From JAOPZW01 sp963851295 (GTDB taxonomy: Bacteria; Actinomycetota; Thermoleophilia; Solirubrobacterales; Solirubrobacteraceae), in contig CAWKOS010000001.1 of NCBI GenBank assembly GCA_963851295.1, positions 62,001-126,000 on the forward strand: a stretch of DNA of 64,000 bases, in the 5' to 3' direction. This document shows positions 32,029-41,632 of the stretch, piece after piece. The position numbers were made by a program, and so were the translations under genes. The notes under the pieces are model-generated. The model saw only the letters and a program-made list of their open reading frames with translations. It was not told the origin of the DNA and ran no database searches. Position 1 is the first letter of the stretch; the number at the start of each line of letters is the position of its first letter.

Positions 32029-33054
32029 ATGGCTTTCAGGGCAACGAACGGGCGGATGGACGGGCAGGTCGTCGTGATCACCGGCGCGTCGGCCGGCGTC
32101 GGGCGTGCAGCCGCACGCGCCTTCGCGGCGCGCGGCGCCGCCGTCGGGCTCCTCGCGCGCGGCGAGGACGGCCTCGACGCGGCCGCGCGCGAGATCCGCG
32201 ACGCGGGCGGGCAGGCGCTCGTCCTCCCCGCGGACGTCGCCGACGCCGACGCGGTCATGGCCGCGGCCGCGCGCGCCGAGGCCGAGCTCGGGCCGATCGA
32301 CGTCTGGGTCAACGACGCGATGGCGAGCATCTTCGCCCCGGTCCGCGAGATCCAGCCCGCCGAGATGCGCCGGGTCACCGAGGTCACCTACCTCGGCCAG
32401 GTCCACGGCACGATGGCGGCGCTGCGGCACATGCTCCCCCGCGACCGCGGCACCATCGTCAACGTCGGGTCGGCGCTGGCCTATCGCGGCATCCCGCTGC
32501 AGGCGGCCTACTGCGGGGCCAAGCACGCGGTGCGCGGCTTCACCGACTCGCTGCGCACCGAGCTGATGCACGAGAAGCGCAACGTCCGCGTGATCAGCGT
32601 CCACCTCCCGGGACTCAACACGACCCAGTTCGCGATGGTCCGCCTTCGGATGCCGCGCCGCCCGCGGCCCGTGCCGCCGGTCTACCAGCCCGAGGTCGCC
32701 GCCGAGGCGATCGTCTGGGCGGCCCGGCACCCGCGCCGGCGCGAGCTGTGGGTCGGCGCCTCCACCGTCCTGACCATCGTGGGCAACCGGCTGGCGCCCT
32801 GGCTCGCCGACCGCTACCTGGCGCGCACCGGCTACGACAGCCAGCAGACCGACGAGCCCGCGGGCCCCGAGCGGCGCCACACCGACTACGTCGACGCGCC
32901 GCTGCCTGGCGACCACGGCAGCCACGGGGCCTTCGACGACGAGGCCAAGGCGCGCAGCCCGCAGCTCTGGCTGGCCGAGCACCGCCGGGCGCTGGCCGCG
33001 GCGGGCGCCGCGGGCGCGGCCGCTGCCGGCGCCGCGGTCCTCGTCCGCCGGTGA
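32029..33054 (+). CDS. short-chain dehydrogenase/reductase with C-terminal tail
   Basis: The 341-residue protein has a classical SDR domain (residues 10-250): VVVITGASAGVGRAAARAFA (TGxxxGxG), VWVNDAMASIF, the active-site NVGSALAYRGIPLQAAYCGAKHAV with Ser and YxxxK. The normal NNAG is altered to VNDAM. After the domain comes a 90-residue extension with a hydrophobic end (ALAAAGAAGAAAAGAAVLV) that may anchor it to the membrane. Such long SDRs occur often in Actinobacteria with unknown substrates. Its stop overlaps the GTG of the GH15 gene, so the two are coupled. Divergent from ctaC. Confidence 0.88.
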   Translation: MAFRATNGRMDGQVVVITGASAGVGRAAARAFAARGAAVGLLARGEDGLDAAAREIRDAGGQALVLPADVADADAVMAAAARAEAELGPIDVWVNDAMASIFAPVREIQPAEMRRVTEVTYLGQVHGTMAALRHMLPRDRGTIVNVGSALAYRGIPLQAAYCGAKHAVRGFTDSLRTELMHEKRNVRVISVHLPGLNTTQFAMVRLRMPRRPRPVPPVYQPEVAAEAIVWAARHPRRRELWVGASTVLTIVGNRLAPWLADRYLARTGYDSQQTDEPAGPERRHTDYVDAPLPGDHGSHGAFDDEAKARSPQLWLAEHRRALAAAGAAGAAAAGAAVLVRR

Positions 33055-34853
33055 GCGCCGTCCCGCGCATCGACGACTACGGGCTGATCGCGGACGGCCA
33101 CACCGCCGCGCTCGTCCATCGCCGCGGCTCGATCGACTGGTACTGCCCCAAGCGGCTGGACGCCGGCAGCGTCTTCGCCCGGCTCCTCGACGAGCGCCGC
33201 GGCGGGCACTGCTCGCTCGCCCCCACGACGCCGCGCGGCGAGCCGCAGCGCGACTACCTCGAGGGCACGCTCGTGCTCTGCACGACCTGGGAGTGCGACG
33301 GCGGTCGCGCCCGCGTGCTCGACGCCCTCGCCGTCGACCGCCAGCAGCCCGGCCGCGCCCGGCGCCAGCTCGTGCGCATCGTCGAGGGACTCGACGGAGA
33401 GGTCGCCTTCGAGGCGCACGTCGCGCCGCGCTTCGACTACGGCGCGGCGACGCCGTGGCTGTACGACGCAGGCGACGGCACCCACTTCGCGCTCGCCGGC
33501 GACGACGCCCTCCTGGTGGCCTGCGGCGCGAGCGCGCGGCGCCACGGCGACCACGAGCTCACGGCGCGCTTCACCGTCGCGCAGGGAGAGCGCGTGCGCC
33601 TCGAGCTGCGCGACGTCCCTCCCCACGCGCTCGACGGCGACGATCGCCCCGTGCCGTGCGAACCCGATGTCCTCGACGCGCGCCTGGAGGAGACCGTCGC
33701 CTGGTGGCGCGACTGGTCGCAGCGGGCGACCCTGCCCGAGACCGATCGCGCCGGCGTCCTGCGCTCCGCGCTCGTGCTGCGCGCGCTCACCAATCCGCTC
33801 ACCGGCGCGATCGCCGCCGCGGTCACGACCTCCCTGCCCGAGTCCGGCGACGGACGCACCTGGGACTACCGCTACTCGTGGGTGCGCGACTCGGTGTTCA
33901 GCGTGCGGTCGCTGGCGGCGCTCGGCTTCGAGGACGCGGCGGACGGCTTCCGGCGCTTCATCGAGCGCTCCTCGGCCGGCCACGCCGACGAGCTGCGGAT
34001 CGCCTACGGCGTCGGCGGCGAGCGGCGGATGCCCGAGATCGAGCTCGCGTCGCTGCGCGGCTGGCGCGGGATCGGGCCGGTACGCGTGGGCAACGGCGCG
34101 GGCGGCCAGCGCCAGCACGACGTCCTCGGCCAGCTCCTGGACCTCGCCTGGCACTGGCACGAGCGCGGCAACTCGCCCGACGACGACCTCTGGCATCTGG
34201 TCTCCGCGCTCGTCGACCGCGCGGCGCGCGAGTGGCGCCTGCCCGATCGCGGGCTGTGGGAGTGGCGCGGCGCGCCGCGCCACTTCACCCACTCGAAGGT
34301 GATGTGCTGGGTGGCGCTGGACCGCGGCATCCGGCTCGCCGAGGACATCGGGCGCGACGCGCCCGTGGCGCGGTGGCGTGCGGCGCGCGACGAGCTGCGC
34401 GCCGCGATCGAGGCGCGCGGCTACGACGCGTGTCAGGGCGTCTTCACGCAGTCCTTCGACGACCCCGCCCTCGACGCGGCGCTCCTGCGCCTGAGCGCCG
34501 TCGGCTTCCTCGAGGCAGGCGACGAGCGGATGGTGCGGACCGCCGACGCGATCGCCGCCACCCTCGGCGAGGACCGCCTGGTGCGCCGCTACGACTCCGA
34601 CGACGGCCAGCCCGGGCGCGAGGGCGCCTTCCTGCCCTGCGCCTTCTGGCTGGTCGAGTGCCTGGCCGAGCAGGGCCGCGTCGACGAGGCCTGCGAGCGC
34701 TTCGAGCGCGCGCTGCAGACGCGCAACGACCTCGGGCTCTTCAGCGAGGAGTTCGACGTCGGCGCGGGCGAGCCGCTGGGCAACGTGCCCCAGGCGCTGA
34801 CGCACTTCTCGCACGTGCTCGCCGCCTTCGCGCTCGAGCCGTCAGCGTCCTGA
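33051..34853 (+). CDS. glycoside hydrolase family 15 protein (glucoamylase/trehalase-like)
   Basis: The 600-residue protein has the bacterial GH15 layout: an N-terminal beta-sandwich beginning RIDDYGLIADGHTAALVHRRGSIDWYC and an (alpha/alpha)6 barrel with WDYRYSWVRDSVFSVRSLAALGF, GLWEWRGAPRHFTHSKVMCWVALDRG (catalytic acid Glu) and LFSEEFDVGAGEPLGNVPQALTHFSHV (catalytic base region). Homologs hydrolyse alpha-glucans or, in mycobacteria, trehalose. There is no signal peptide, so it probably works on an internal substrate such as trehalose, a common stress solute; that last step is inference. Start GTG at 33051 overlaps the SDR stop. Confidence 0.92.
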   Translation: MSAVPRIDDYGLIADGHTAALVHRRGSIDWYCPKRLDAGSVFARLLDERRGGHCSLAPTTPRGEPQRDYLEGTLVLCTTWECDGGRARVLDALAVDRQQPGRARRQLVRIVEGLDGEVAFEAHVAPRFDYGAATPWLYDAGDGTHFALAGDDALLVACGASARRHGDHELTARFTVAQGERVRLELRDVPPHALDGDDRPVPCEPDVLDARLEETVAWWRDWSQRATLPETDRAGVLRSALVLRALTNPLTGAIAAAVTTSLPESGDGRTWDYRYSWVRDSVFSVRSLAALGFEDAADGFRRFIERSSAGHADELRIAYGVGGERRMPEIELASLRGWRGIGPVRVGNGAGGQRQHDVLGQLLDLAWHWHERGNSPDDDLWHLVSALVDRAAREWRLPDRGLWEWRGAPRHFTHSKVMCWVALDRGIRLAEDIGRDAPVARWRAARDELRAAIEARGYDACQGVFTQSFDDPALDAALLRLSAVGFLEAGDERMVRTADAIAATLGEDRLVRRYDSDDGQPGREGAFLPCAFWLVECLAEQGRVDEACERFERALQTRNDLGLFSEEFDVGAGEPLGNVPQALTHFSHVLAAFALEPSAS

Positions 34854-34911
34854 CCCAGGTCCCACGCAAGGTCGGGCATGGGTCCCCCGGGGCAGCGGGT
34901 AGCGCCGCTGC

Positions 34912-36696
34912 ATGAGCAAGCCCAACGTCTCCGAGTTCATGCTGCGACGCCTGCAGGCCTGGGGCGTGCGCAGGATCTACGGCTACCCCGGCGACGGGAC
35001 CAACGGCCTCAACCTCGCCTTCCATGAGGTCGGCGACGACATCGAGTTCGTCCAGGTCCGCCACGAGGAGCTCGCCGCCTTCGCGGCCTGCGCGCACGCC
35101 AAGCTCACGGGCGAGGTCGGGGTCTGCATGGCGACCTCGGGGCCCGGCGCGGTCCACCTGCTCAACGGCCTCTACGACGCCAAGCTCGACAACGCTCCCG
35201 TCGTCGCGATCGTCGGCCAGCAGAAGCGGATGTCGCTCGGCGGCGACTTCCAGCAGGAGGTCGACCTGCGTTCGCTGTTCAAGGACGTCGCGAGCGAGTA
35301 CGTCGCCGAGTGCAACGACCCGCGCCAGGCCGCGACCCTCATCGACCGCGCGGTGCGCATCGCGCGCTCGCAGCGCACGGTGACCGCGGTGATCGTGCCC
35401 TCCGACGTCCAGGAGATGGACTACGAGGAGCCGCCGCGCGCCCACGGCGCGATCTACGCGGGCGAGCCCGGCTTCCACGACCCCGTCGTCCGCCCCGGCG
35501 ACGAGGACCTGCGGCGTGCCGCCGAGGTGCTCAACGCGGGCACGAAGGTCGCGATCCTCGTCGGCCAGGGCGCCAAGGGCGCCACTGACGAGGTGATCGA
35601 GGTCGCCGACCTGCTCGGCGCCGGCGTCGCCAAGGCGCTCAACGGCCGCGCCGCGCTGCCCGACGACCTGCCCTTCGTCACGGGCTCGATCGGCCTGCTC
35701 GGCACCAAGCCCTCGGCCGACATGATGGACGGCTGCGACACGCTGCTCATGATCGGCACCGCGTTCCCCTATTCGGAGTGGCTGCCGGAGCCGGGCCAGG
35801 CGCGCGCGGTCCAGATCGACATCGACGCGCGCAAGCTCGGCATCCGCTACCCGGTTGAGGTGGCGATGACGGGCGACGCCGCCGAGACGCTGCGCGCGCT
35901 GGCGCCCCAGCTGCGGCGCAAGGAGGACCGCTCCTGGCGCCAGGAGATCGAGGAGGGCGTCGAGCACTGGTGGCGGCTGCTCGACGAGCGCGCCCACGTC
36001 GAGGCCGATCCGGTCAACCCGCAGCTCGTCTTCCACGAGCTCTCCAGCCGCCTGCCCGACCGCGCGATCGTGCTCGCCGACTCCGGCTCGGCGACGAACT
36101 GGTGGGCGCGCCACCTGCGCCTGCGCCGCGGGATGGACGCGGCGCTCAGCGGCACGCTGGCGACCATGGGCCCCGCGGTGCCCTACGCGCTGGCGGCCAA
36201 GCTCGCCTACCCGCAGCGCCCGGTCATCGCCAGCATCGGCGACGGCGCGATGCAGATGATCGGGATCAACGGCCTGATCGACATCGCCAGGTACCGCGAC
36301 CGCTGGTCGGGCCCGCTGGTGATCGTCGTGCTCAACAACGGCGACCTCAACCAGGTGACCTGGGAGCAGCGCGTGCTCGCGGGCGACGCGAAGATGGAGA
36401 CGACGCAGGACCTGCCGCCCTTCGACTTCGCCGCCTACGCCCGCCAGCTCGGGCTCGAGGGCATCCGGGTCGAGTCGCCCGACGGCGTCGGGCCCGCCTG
36501 GGACCGCGCGCTCGCGGCCGACGGGCCCGCGGTGCTCGACGTCGTCACCGATCCCGAGGTCCCGCCGCTGCCGCCCCACATCCGGATGGAGCACGCGCAG
36601 GGCTTCGCCCGCGCGCTCCTGCACGGCGACCCCGACAGCGGCCACGTCGTGCGCCAGTCGATCCGCGAGAAGGTCAAGGACCTCGTCACGCGCTAG
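34912..36696 (+). CDS. thiamine-pyrophosphate enzyme, pyruvate oxidase-like
   Basis: The 594-residue protein has the three-domain TPP enzyme fold: a Pyr domain with the activating Glu in VRHEELAAFAACAHAKLTG, a central domain, and a PP domain with the TPP motif GDGAMQMIGINGLIDIARY ending in VVLNNGDLNQ. The N-terminus (LQAWGVRRIYGYPGDGTNGL) and overall layout match the pyruvate oxidase/dehydrogenase (PoxB-like) group rather than acetolactate synthase. Substrate choice among pyruvate and related 2-oxoacids is not certain. GGGTAG stands 9 bases before the ATG with no ribosome-binding site. It heads a cluster with enolase-superfamily and FAD/Fe-S genes. Confidence 0.88.
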   Translation: MSKPNVSEFMLRRLQAWGVRRIYGYPGDGTNGLNLAFHEVGDDIEFVQVRHEELAAFAACAHAKLTGEVGVCMATSGPGAVHLLNGLYDAKLDNAPVVAIVGQQKRMSLGGDFQQEVDLRSLFKDVASEYVAECNDPRQAATLIDRAVRIARSQRTVTAVIVPSDVQEMDYEEPPRAHGAIYAGEPGFHDPVVRPGDEDLRRAAEVLNAGTKVAILVGQGAKGATDEVIEVADLLGAGVAKALNGRAALPDDLPFVTGSIGLLGTKPSADMMDGCDTLLMIGTAFPYSEWLPEPGQARAVQIDIDARKLGIRYPVEVAMTGDAAETLRALAPQLRRKEDRSWRQEIEEGVEHWWRLLDERAHVEADPVNPQLVFHELSSRLPDRAIVLADSGSATNWWARHLRLRRGMDAALSGTLATMGPAVPYALAAKLAYPQRPVIASIGDGAMQMIGINGLIDIARYRDRWSGPLVIVVLNNGDLNQVTWEQRVLAGDAKMETTQDLPPFDFAAYARQLGLEGIRVESPDGVGPAWDRALAADGPAVLDVVTDPEVPPLPPHIRMEHAQGFARALLHGDPDSGHVVRQSIREKVKDLVTR

Positions 36697-36698
36697 CG

Positions 36699-37751
36699 AT
36701 GGCGCGCGTCGAGGGCATCGAGGCCGAGGCGCGAACCGTCGCCACGGACGGCCCTGAGTCCGACGGGACGCTGGAATGGGACGCGACCACGATCGTGCTC
36801 GCGCGCGTGCGCTGCGGCGGCGAGTCCGGCATCGGCTACACCTACGCGGACGCCTCGGTCGCGTCGCTGATCGAGGACACGCTCGCCAAGGCGATCGTGG
36901 GCCGCGACGCGCTGGCCACCGCGGAGTGCTGGCAGGCGATGCACGCCGCGCTGCGCAACGCCGGCCAGGCAGGCGCCGGGGCGATGGCCCTCTCGGCGGT
37001 CGACCTCGCGCTGCACGACCTTCGCGGTCGGCTGCTGGGCGCCCCCACCCACCGGCTGCTGGGCCCGGCGCGCGACGCGGTGGCGATCTACGCCAGCGGC
37101 GGCTTCTGCTCATGGGACCTCGAGCGCCTGCGGGCGTGGTGCTCGAAGGCAGCGGCGACGGGGCGCGTGAAGATCAAGGTCGGGCGCGAGCCCGAGCGCG
37201 ACGGCGAGCGGCTGCGCGTCGCCCGCGAGGCCGCTCGCGACGCCGAGCTCATGGTCGACGCCAACGGCGCCTACGCGACCGTGGCCGAGGCGGCGACGTG
37301 GTCGCACGTGTTCGCCGAGGCGGGCGTGCGCTGGCTGGAGGAGCCGCTGAGCTCCGACGACGTCGACGGCCTGCGCGCCGTGCGCGAGCAGGCTCCGCCG
37401 GGCCTGGCGATCGCGGCCGGCGAGTACAACTGGTCGGCCTTCGACGCCCGCCGGCTGCTCGAGGCCGGGGCGGTCGACGTCCTGCAGCTCGACGTGACGC
37501 GCTGCGGCGGGATCACGGGCGCGCTGGCCGTGGACGCGTTGGCGTGGGCCCACGGCGTGCCGACCTCGCTGCACTGCGCGCCGGCCGCGTCGGCCCACGC
37601 GGGCGTCGCCATGCGCACGGTCCTGCACCTCGAGCACTTCCACGACCACGTCCGCGTCGAGGACGAGGTCTTCGCGGGCGCGCCGCAACCCGAGTGCGGC
37701 GCGCTCGCCCCACCCGATCGCCCCGGGCTGGGGCTGGAGGTCCGGCCATGA
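36699..37751 (+). CDS. enolase-superfamily (mandelate racemase/muconate lactonising) enzyme
   Basis: The 350-residue protein has the MR/MLE fold and residues: the catalytic KxK in GRVKIKVGREP, metal ligands in MVDANGAYA, WLEEPLSSDD and AAGEYNW, and a late LHCAPAASAHAG segment. These enzymes abstract a proton next to a carboxylate; acid-sugar dehydratases are the most common subgroup with a KxK motif. The specific substrate is unknown. The gene starts 2 bp after the TPP enzyme stop and its stop overlaps the start of the FAD/Fe-S gene (ATGA), so it is the centre of a three-gene operon. Confidence 0.88.
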   Translation: MARVEGIEAEARTVATDGPESDGTLEWDATTIVLARVRCGGESGIGYTYADASVASLIEDTLAKAIVGRDALATAECWQAMHAALRNAGQAGAGAMALSAVDLALHDLRGRLLGAPTHRLLGPARDAVAIYASGGFCSWDLERLRAWCSKAAATGRVKIKVGREPERDGERLRVAREAARDAELMVDANGAYATVAEAATWSHVFAEAGVRWLEEPLSSDDVDGLRAVREQAPPGLAIAAGEYNWSAFDARRLLEAGAVDVLQLDVTRCGGITGALAVDALAWAHGVPTSLHCAPAASAHAGVAMRTVLHLEHFHDHVRVEDEVFAGAPQPECGALAPPDRPGLGLEVRP

Positions 37752-40588
37752 GCCTCGAAGCCGCGCTGCGCCACTCGGTTCGGGGCGAGGTCCGCTTCGA
37801 CGAGGCCTACCGCGCCGTCTACTCGTGCGACTCCTCGAACTACCGCCAGCCGCCCCTGGGCGTCGTCTGCCCGCGCGATGCCGACGACATCGTCGCCGCG
37901 CTTCGCACCTGCCACCGCCACGGCAGCCCGGTGACCTTCCGCGGCGCCGGGACCGCGCTCGCGGGCCAGACGACCAACGCGGCGGTCATCGTCGACACGT
38001 CGCGCCACATGCGCGCGATCCTCGAGGTCGATCCGCAGGCGCGGCTGGCGCGCGTGCAGCCCGGGGTCACGCGCGACCAGCTCGCCAAGCCGCTGGAGGC
38101 GCGCCACGGCCTCTCCTTTCCGCCCGACACCTCGACGCACGCCTACGCGACCTTCGGCGGGATGATCGCCAACAACTCCTGCGGGGCGCACTCGGTCATG
38201 ACCGGGCGCACCTCGGACAACCTGGCCGAGATGGAGATCGCGCTCGTCGACGGCACGCGGATGCGCGTCGGCGCCACCAGCGAGCAGGAGCTCGAGCGCA
38301 TCTGCGCCGGCGACGACCGGCGCGCGCGGATCTACCGCGACCTGCGCGACCTGCGCGACCGCTACGGCGACCTGGTGCGCGAGCGCTATCCGCGGATCCC
38401 GCGCCGGGTCTCGGGGCTCAACCTCGACGAGCTGCTTCCCGAGAACGGCTTCCACGTCGCCCGCGCGCTCTCGGGGAGCGAGGGGACGTGCGCGGCGATC
38501 CTCGAGGCGACCGTCCATCTGCACCCGTGGCCGCGGGCCAAGTCGCTGCTGATCCTCGGCTACCCGTCGATCTTCGAGGCCGCCGACCACGTGCCCGAGG
38601 TGATGGCGACCGGCTGCATGGCCTGCGAGGCGATCGACCAGGTGCTCGTCGACGACATGCAGCGCCAGGGCCTGCACCCCCGCGAGATCCCGATGCTGCC
38701 CGACGGGCACGGGTGGCTGATCGTGGAATACGGCGCCGACACGCGCGAGGAGGCCGACGAGCGCGCGTGCGCAGCGCGTGAAGCCCTCGGGGCTCCGTCG
38801 TCGCACATGTACGACGACCCCTCCGACGAGGACCGTCTGTGGAAGGTGCGCGAGGCCGGCCTGGGCGCCACCGCGTACCTCCCCGGGGCGATCGACCACT
38901 ACGAGGGCTGGGAGGACGCCGCCGTGGCGCCGGAGCGCCTCGGCGTCTACCTGCGCGACTTCCAGGAGCTGCTGGAGCGCTACGGCTACGACACCTCCAA
39001 GTACGGCCACTTCGGCCAGGGGCTCGTGCACTGCCGCATCAACTTCGGCCTGCGCAGCCCCGGCGGCCTCGCCGACTACCGCGCGTTCATGGACGAGGTG
39101 ACCTCGCTCGTGGCCGCCCACGGCGGGGTGTTCTCCGGCGAGCACGGCGACGGCCAGTCCAAGGCGATGTTCCTCGACAAGCTCTACGGCCCCGAGCTGG
39201 TGCAGGCCTTCCGCGAGTTCAAGGCGATCTGGGACCCCGACGGGCTGATGAACCCCGGCAAGGTCGTGGATCCTCACCGCATCGACGAGAACCTCAAGCT
39301 CGGCGTGGACTACAACCCCCCGAGCCCCAAGGTCCACTTCGACTACCCGCTCGACGGCGGCTCGTTCGCCCACGCGGCGCTGCGCTGCGTCGGAGCGGGC
39401 AAGTGCCGCGACACCTCCGAGGGGACGATGTGCCCGAGCTTCATGGCCACCCTCGACGAGGAGCACGTCACGCGCGGGCGCGCCCGCGTGCTCTTCGAGA
39501 TGCTGCGCGGGGAGACGGTCACCGGCGGCTGGCGCTCGAAGGCCGTCCACGAGGCCCTCGACCTGTGCCTGGCCTGCAAGGGCTGCAAGGGCGACTGCCC
39601 GGTCAGCGTCGACATGGCGACCTACAAGGCCGAGTTCCTCTCCCATCACTACAAGCGCAGGCTGCGCCCGCGCGCGGCGTACTCGATGGGGCTGATCATG
39701 CTCCACGCGCGCGTGGCGTCGCGCGCGCCGCGGCTGGCCAACGCGCTCGCGGGCCTCGGGGTGGTCAAGCGCGCCGCGGGGATCGCGCCGCAGCGGCCGA
39801 TGCCGCGCTTCGCGCGCGAGACGTTCCGCGACGGGTGGCGCCGGCGCGGCGCCGTCAACCCCCAGGCGCCGCCCGTGGTGCTCTTCCCGGACACGTTCAA
39901 CGACTTCCTGCACCCCGAGGTGCTGCGCGCCACGGCCGAGGTGCTCGAGTCGGCGGACCGGCGCGTGGTCGTGCCGGAGGGCTTCGTCTGCTGCGGTCGC
40001 CCGCTCTACGACTACGGGATGCTCGACACCGCCGAGCGCTTCCTGAAGCAGGTGGTCGACCGGCTGCGGCCGTGGATCCGCGCCGGCGTCCACGTCGTCG
40101 GCGCCGAGCCGAGCTGCGTGGCGGTCTTCCGCGACGAGCTGCCCGGCCTCCTCCCGCACGACGAGGATGCGCTGCGCCTGTCGCTGCAGACCCTGACGCT
40201 GGCCGAGTACCTGCGCCAGGAGACGCCCGACTGGCGCCCGCCCTCGCGCAGCGGCCGCGCGCTGCTGCACGTCCACTGCCACCAGGCGGCGGTCATGGGC
40301 TTCGACGCCGAGCTCGACGTGCTGCGCGCCATGGGCCTCGACGCCGAGAAGCTCGACTCGGGCTGCTGCGGCCTTGCCGGCTCGTTCGGGTTCGAGGCCG
40401 CCAAGTACGAGCTCTCGAAGGCGGTCTACGAGAACCGGCTGGCCGGCATGATCCGCGACGCGGTCCCCGACACGCTGCTCGTCGCCGACGGCTTCTCGTG
40501 CAAGACCCAGATCGAGCAGCTCGGCGGGCGCCATGCGCTGCACCTGGCGCAGGTCATCCGCGGCGTACCGGCCGTGGATGGCGGGTAG
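37748..40588 (+). CDS. FAD-linked oxidase fused to Fe-S and CCG domains (2-hydroxyacid dehydrogenase)
   Basis: This 946-residue protein joins all parts of a glycolate-oxidase-type dehydrogenase. Residues 1-250 hold the FAD-binding (PCMH) domain with VTFRGAGTALAGQTTN and GGMIANNSCGAHSVMTGRTSDN; 260-520 the FAD-oxidase C domain ending ...FSGEHGDGQSK and WDPDGLMNPGKVVDP. Residues about 550-640 carry cysteine clusters (CVGAGKC...MCPSF, CLACKGCKGDCPVS) for [4Fe-4S] centres; then two CCG domains (GFVCCGRPLYDYG, SGCCGLAGSFGFEAAKYE). Such fusions oxidise D-lactate, D-2-hydroxyglutarate or related acids and pass electrons to quinone. It is coupled to the enolase-superfamily gene, suggesting consecutive steps. 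Confidence 0.92.
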   Translation: MSLEAALRHSVRGEVRFDEAYRAVYSCDSSNYRQPPLGVVCPRDADDIVAALRTCHRHGSPVTFRGAGTALAGQTTNAAVIVDTSRHMRAILEVDPQARLARVQPGVTRDQLAKPLEARHGLSFPPDTSTHAYATFGGMIANNSCGAHSVMTGRTSDNLAEMEIALVDGTRMRVGATSEQELERICAGDDRRARIYRDLRDLRDRYGDLVRERYPRIPRRVSGLNLDELLPENGFHVARALSGSEGTCAAILEATVHLHPWPRAKSLLILGYPSIFEAADHVPEVMATGCMACEAIDQVLVDDMQRQGLHPREIPMLPDGHGWLIVEYGADTREEADERACAAREALGAPSSHMYDDPSDEDRLWKVREAGLGATAYLPGAIDHYEGWEDAAVAPERLGVYLRDFQELLERYGYDTSKYGHFGQGLVHCRINFGLRSPGGLADYRAFMDEVTSLVAAHGGVFSGEHGDGQSKAMFLDKLYGPELVQAFREFKAIWDPDGLMNPGKVVDPHRIDENLKLGVDYNPPSPKVHFDYPLDGGSFAHAALRCVGAGKCRDTSEGTMCPSFMATLDEEHVTRGRARVLFEMLRGETVTGGWRSKAVHEALDLCLACKGCKGDCPVSVDMATYKAEFLSHHYKRRLRPRAAYSMGLIMLHARVASRAPRLANALAGLGVVKRAAGIAPQRPMPRFARETFRDGWRRRGAVNPQAPPVVLFPDTFNDFLHPEVLRATAEVLESADRRVVVPEGFVCCGRPLYDYGMLDTAERFLKQVVDRLRPWIRAGVHVVGAEPSCVAVFRDELPGLLPHDEDALRLSLQTLTLAEYLRQETPDWRPPSRSGRALLHVHCHQAAVMGFDAELDVLRAMGLDAEKLDSGCCGLAGSFGFEAAKYELSKAVYENRLAGMIRDAVPDTLLVADGFSCKTQIEQLGGRHALHLAQVIRGVPAVDGG

Positions 40589-40598
40589 CGCGCACGGC

Positions 40599-41540
40599 AT
40601 GCGCATCGGCTACTTCCTCGCCTCCGAAGAGTTCTCCCCGGTCTCGCTCGTCGCGCAGGCGCGTCGCGCCGAGGAGGCCGGGTTCCACGCCCTGTGGATC
40701 TCCGACCACTACCACCCCTGGAACGACGAGCAGGGCCACAGCGGCTTCGTCTGGTCGATGATCGGTGCCCTGTCGCAGGCCACGCGACTGCCCGTCACCA
40801 CCGCCGTCACGTGCCCGACGGTCCGCGTCCACCCGGCGGTCATCGCCCAGGCCGCGGCGACCAGCGCGGTTCTCCTTGACGGCGGCTTCAACCTCGGCGT
40901 CGGCACCGGCGAGGCGCTCAACGAGCACATCTTCGGCGACAGCTGGCCCGAGATCGACGTGCGCCTGGAGATGCTCGAGGAGGCCGTCGAGGTCATCCGG
41001 ACGCTGTGGCAGGGCGGGCAGCACAGCCACCGCGGCCGTCACTACACCGTCGAGAACGCGCGCGTCTACGACCTCCCGGACGAGCCGCCGCCGATCCTCG
41101 TCTCGGGCTTCGGGCCCAAGGCGATCGCGGCGGCCGCGCGCATCGGCGACGGCTACGTGACGACGTCTCCTGACAAGGAGGCGATCGACCTCTACCGCTC
41201 CGAGGGCGGCAAGGGACCCGTCCACGCCGGGACCAAGGTCTGCTTCATGGCCGACGAGGCGCAGGCCCGCGCCACCGCGCACCGCCTGTGGCCCAACGAG
41301 GCGCTCCCGGGCGAGCTGGCCCAGGTCCTCCCGACGCCGGCGCACTTCGAGCAGGCCTGCGAGCTCGTCACGCCCGACATGCTCGTCACCCCGGTTGGCC
41401 CCGACCTCGACCAGCACGTCGAGTCGCTGCGCCAGTACGAGCAGGCCGGCGTCGACGAGCTCTTCGTCCAGCAGATCGGCCCCGACCAGGACGCCTTCTT
41501 CCAGACCTGGGCGACCGAGGTGCTGCCGCGCTTCGGGTGA
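40599..41540 (+). CDS. F420-dependent LLM-class oxidoreductase
   Basis: The 313-residue enzyme is a luciferase-like monooxygenase-fold oxidoreductase of the F420-dependent glucose-6-phosphate-dehydrogenase-like type. The opening MRIGYFLASEEFSPVSLVAQA, WISDHYHPWNDEQGHSGFVWS and GGFNLGVGTGEALNEHI are close to the family that includes Fgd; the His-Trp-Asn residues bind F420. Its presence implies that the organism makes coenzyme F420. The true substrate may not be glucose-6-phosphate. The ATG at 40599 follows GGGTAG by 10 bases, without a ribosome-binding site. A hairpin follows the stop. Confidence 0.9.
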   Translation: MRIGYFLASEEFSPVSLVAQARRAEEAGFHALWISDHYHPWNDEQGHSGFVWSMIGALSQATRLPVTTAVTCPTVRVHPAVIAQAAATSAVLLDGGFNLGVGTGEALNEHIFGDSWPEIDVRLEMLEEAVEVIRTLWQGGQHSHRGRHYTVENARVYDLPDEPPPILVSGFGPKAIAAAARIGDGYVTTSPDKEAIDLYRSEGGKGPVHAGTKVCFMADEAQARATAHRLWPNEALPGELAQVLPTPAHFEQACELVTPDMLVTPVGPDLDQHVESLRQYEQAGVDELFVQQIGPDQDAFFQTWATEVLPRFG

Positions 41541-41547
41541 CCGGGCT

Positions 41548-41566
41548 GCGGGCCTGGGTCGCCCGC
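41548..41566 (+). terminator. hairpin after the F420 enzyme gene
   Basis: GCGGGC and GCCCGC form a six-base-pair stem around a seven-base loop, beginning eight bases after the stop codon. There is no T-run. Confidence 0.45.
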
Positions 41567-41632
41567 ATGTATCAGCAGCGCCCAGTCAGCTCTCTGTGTC
41601 TCACGCAGAACATCCGCAGCGAGGAGCTGATC

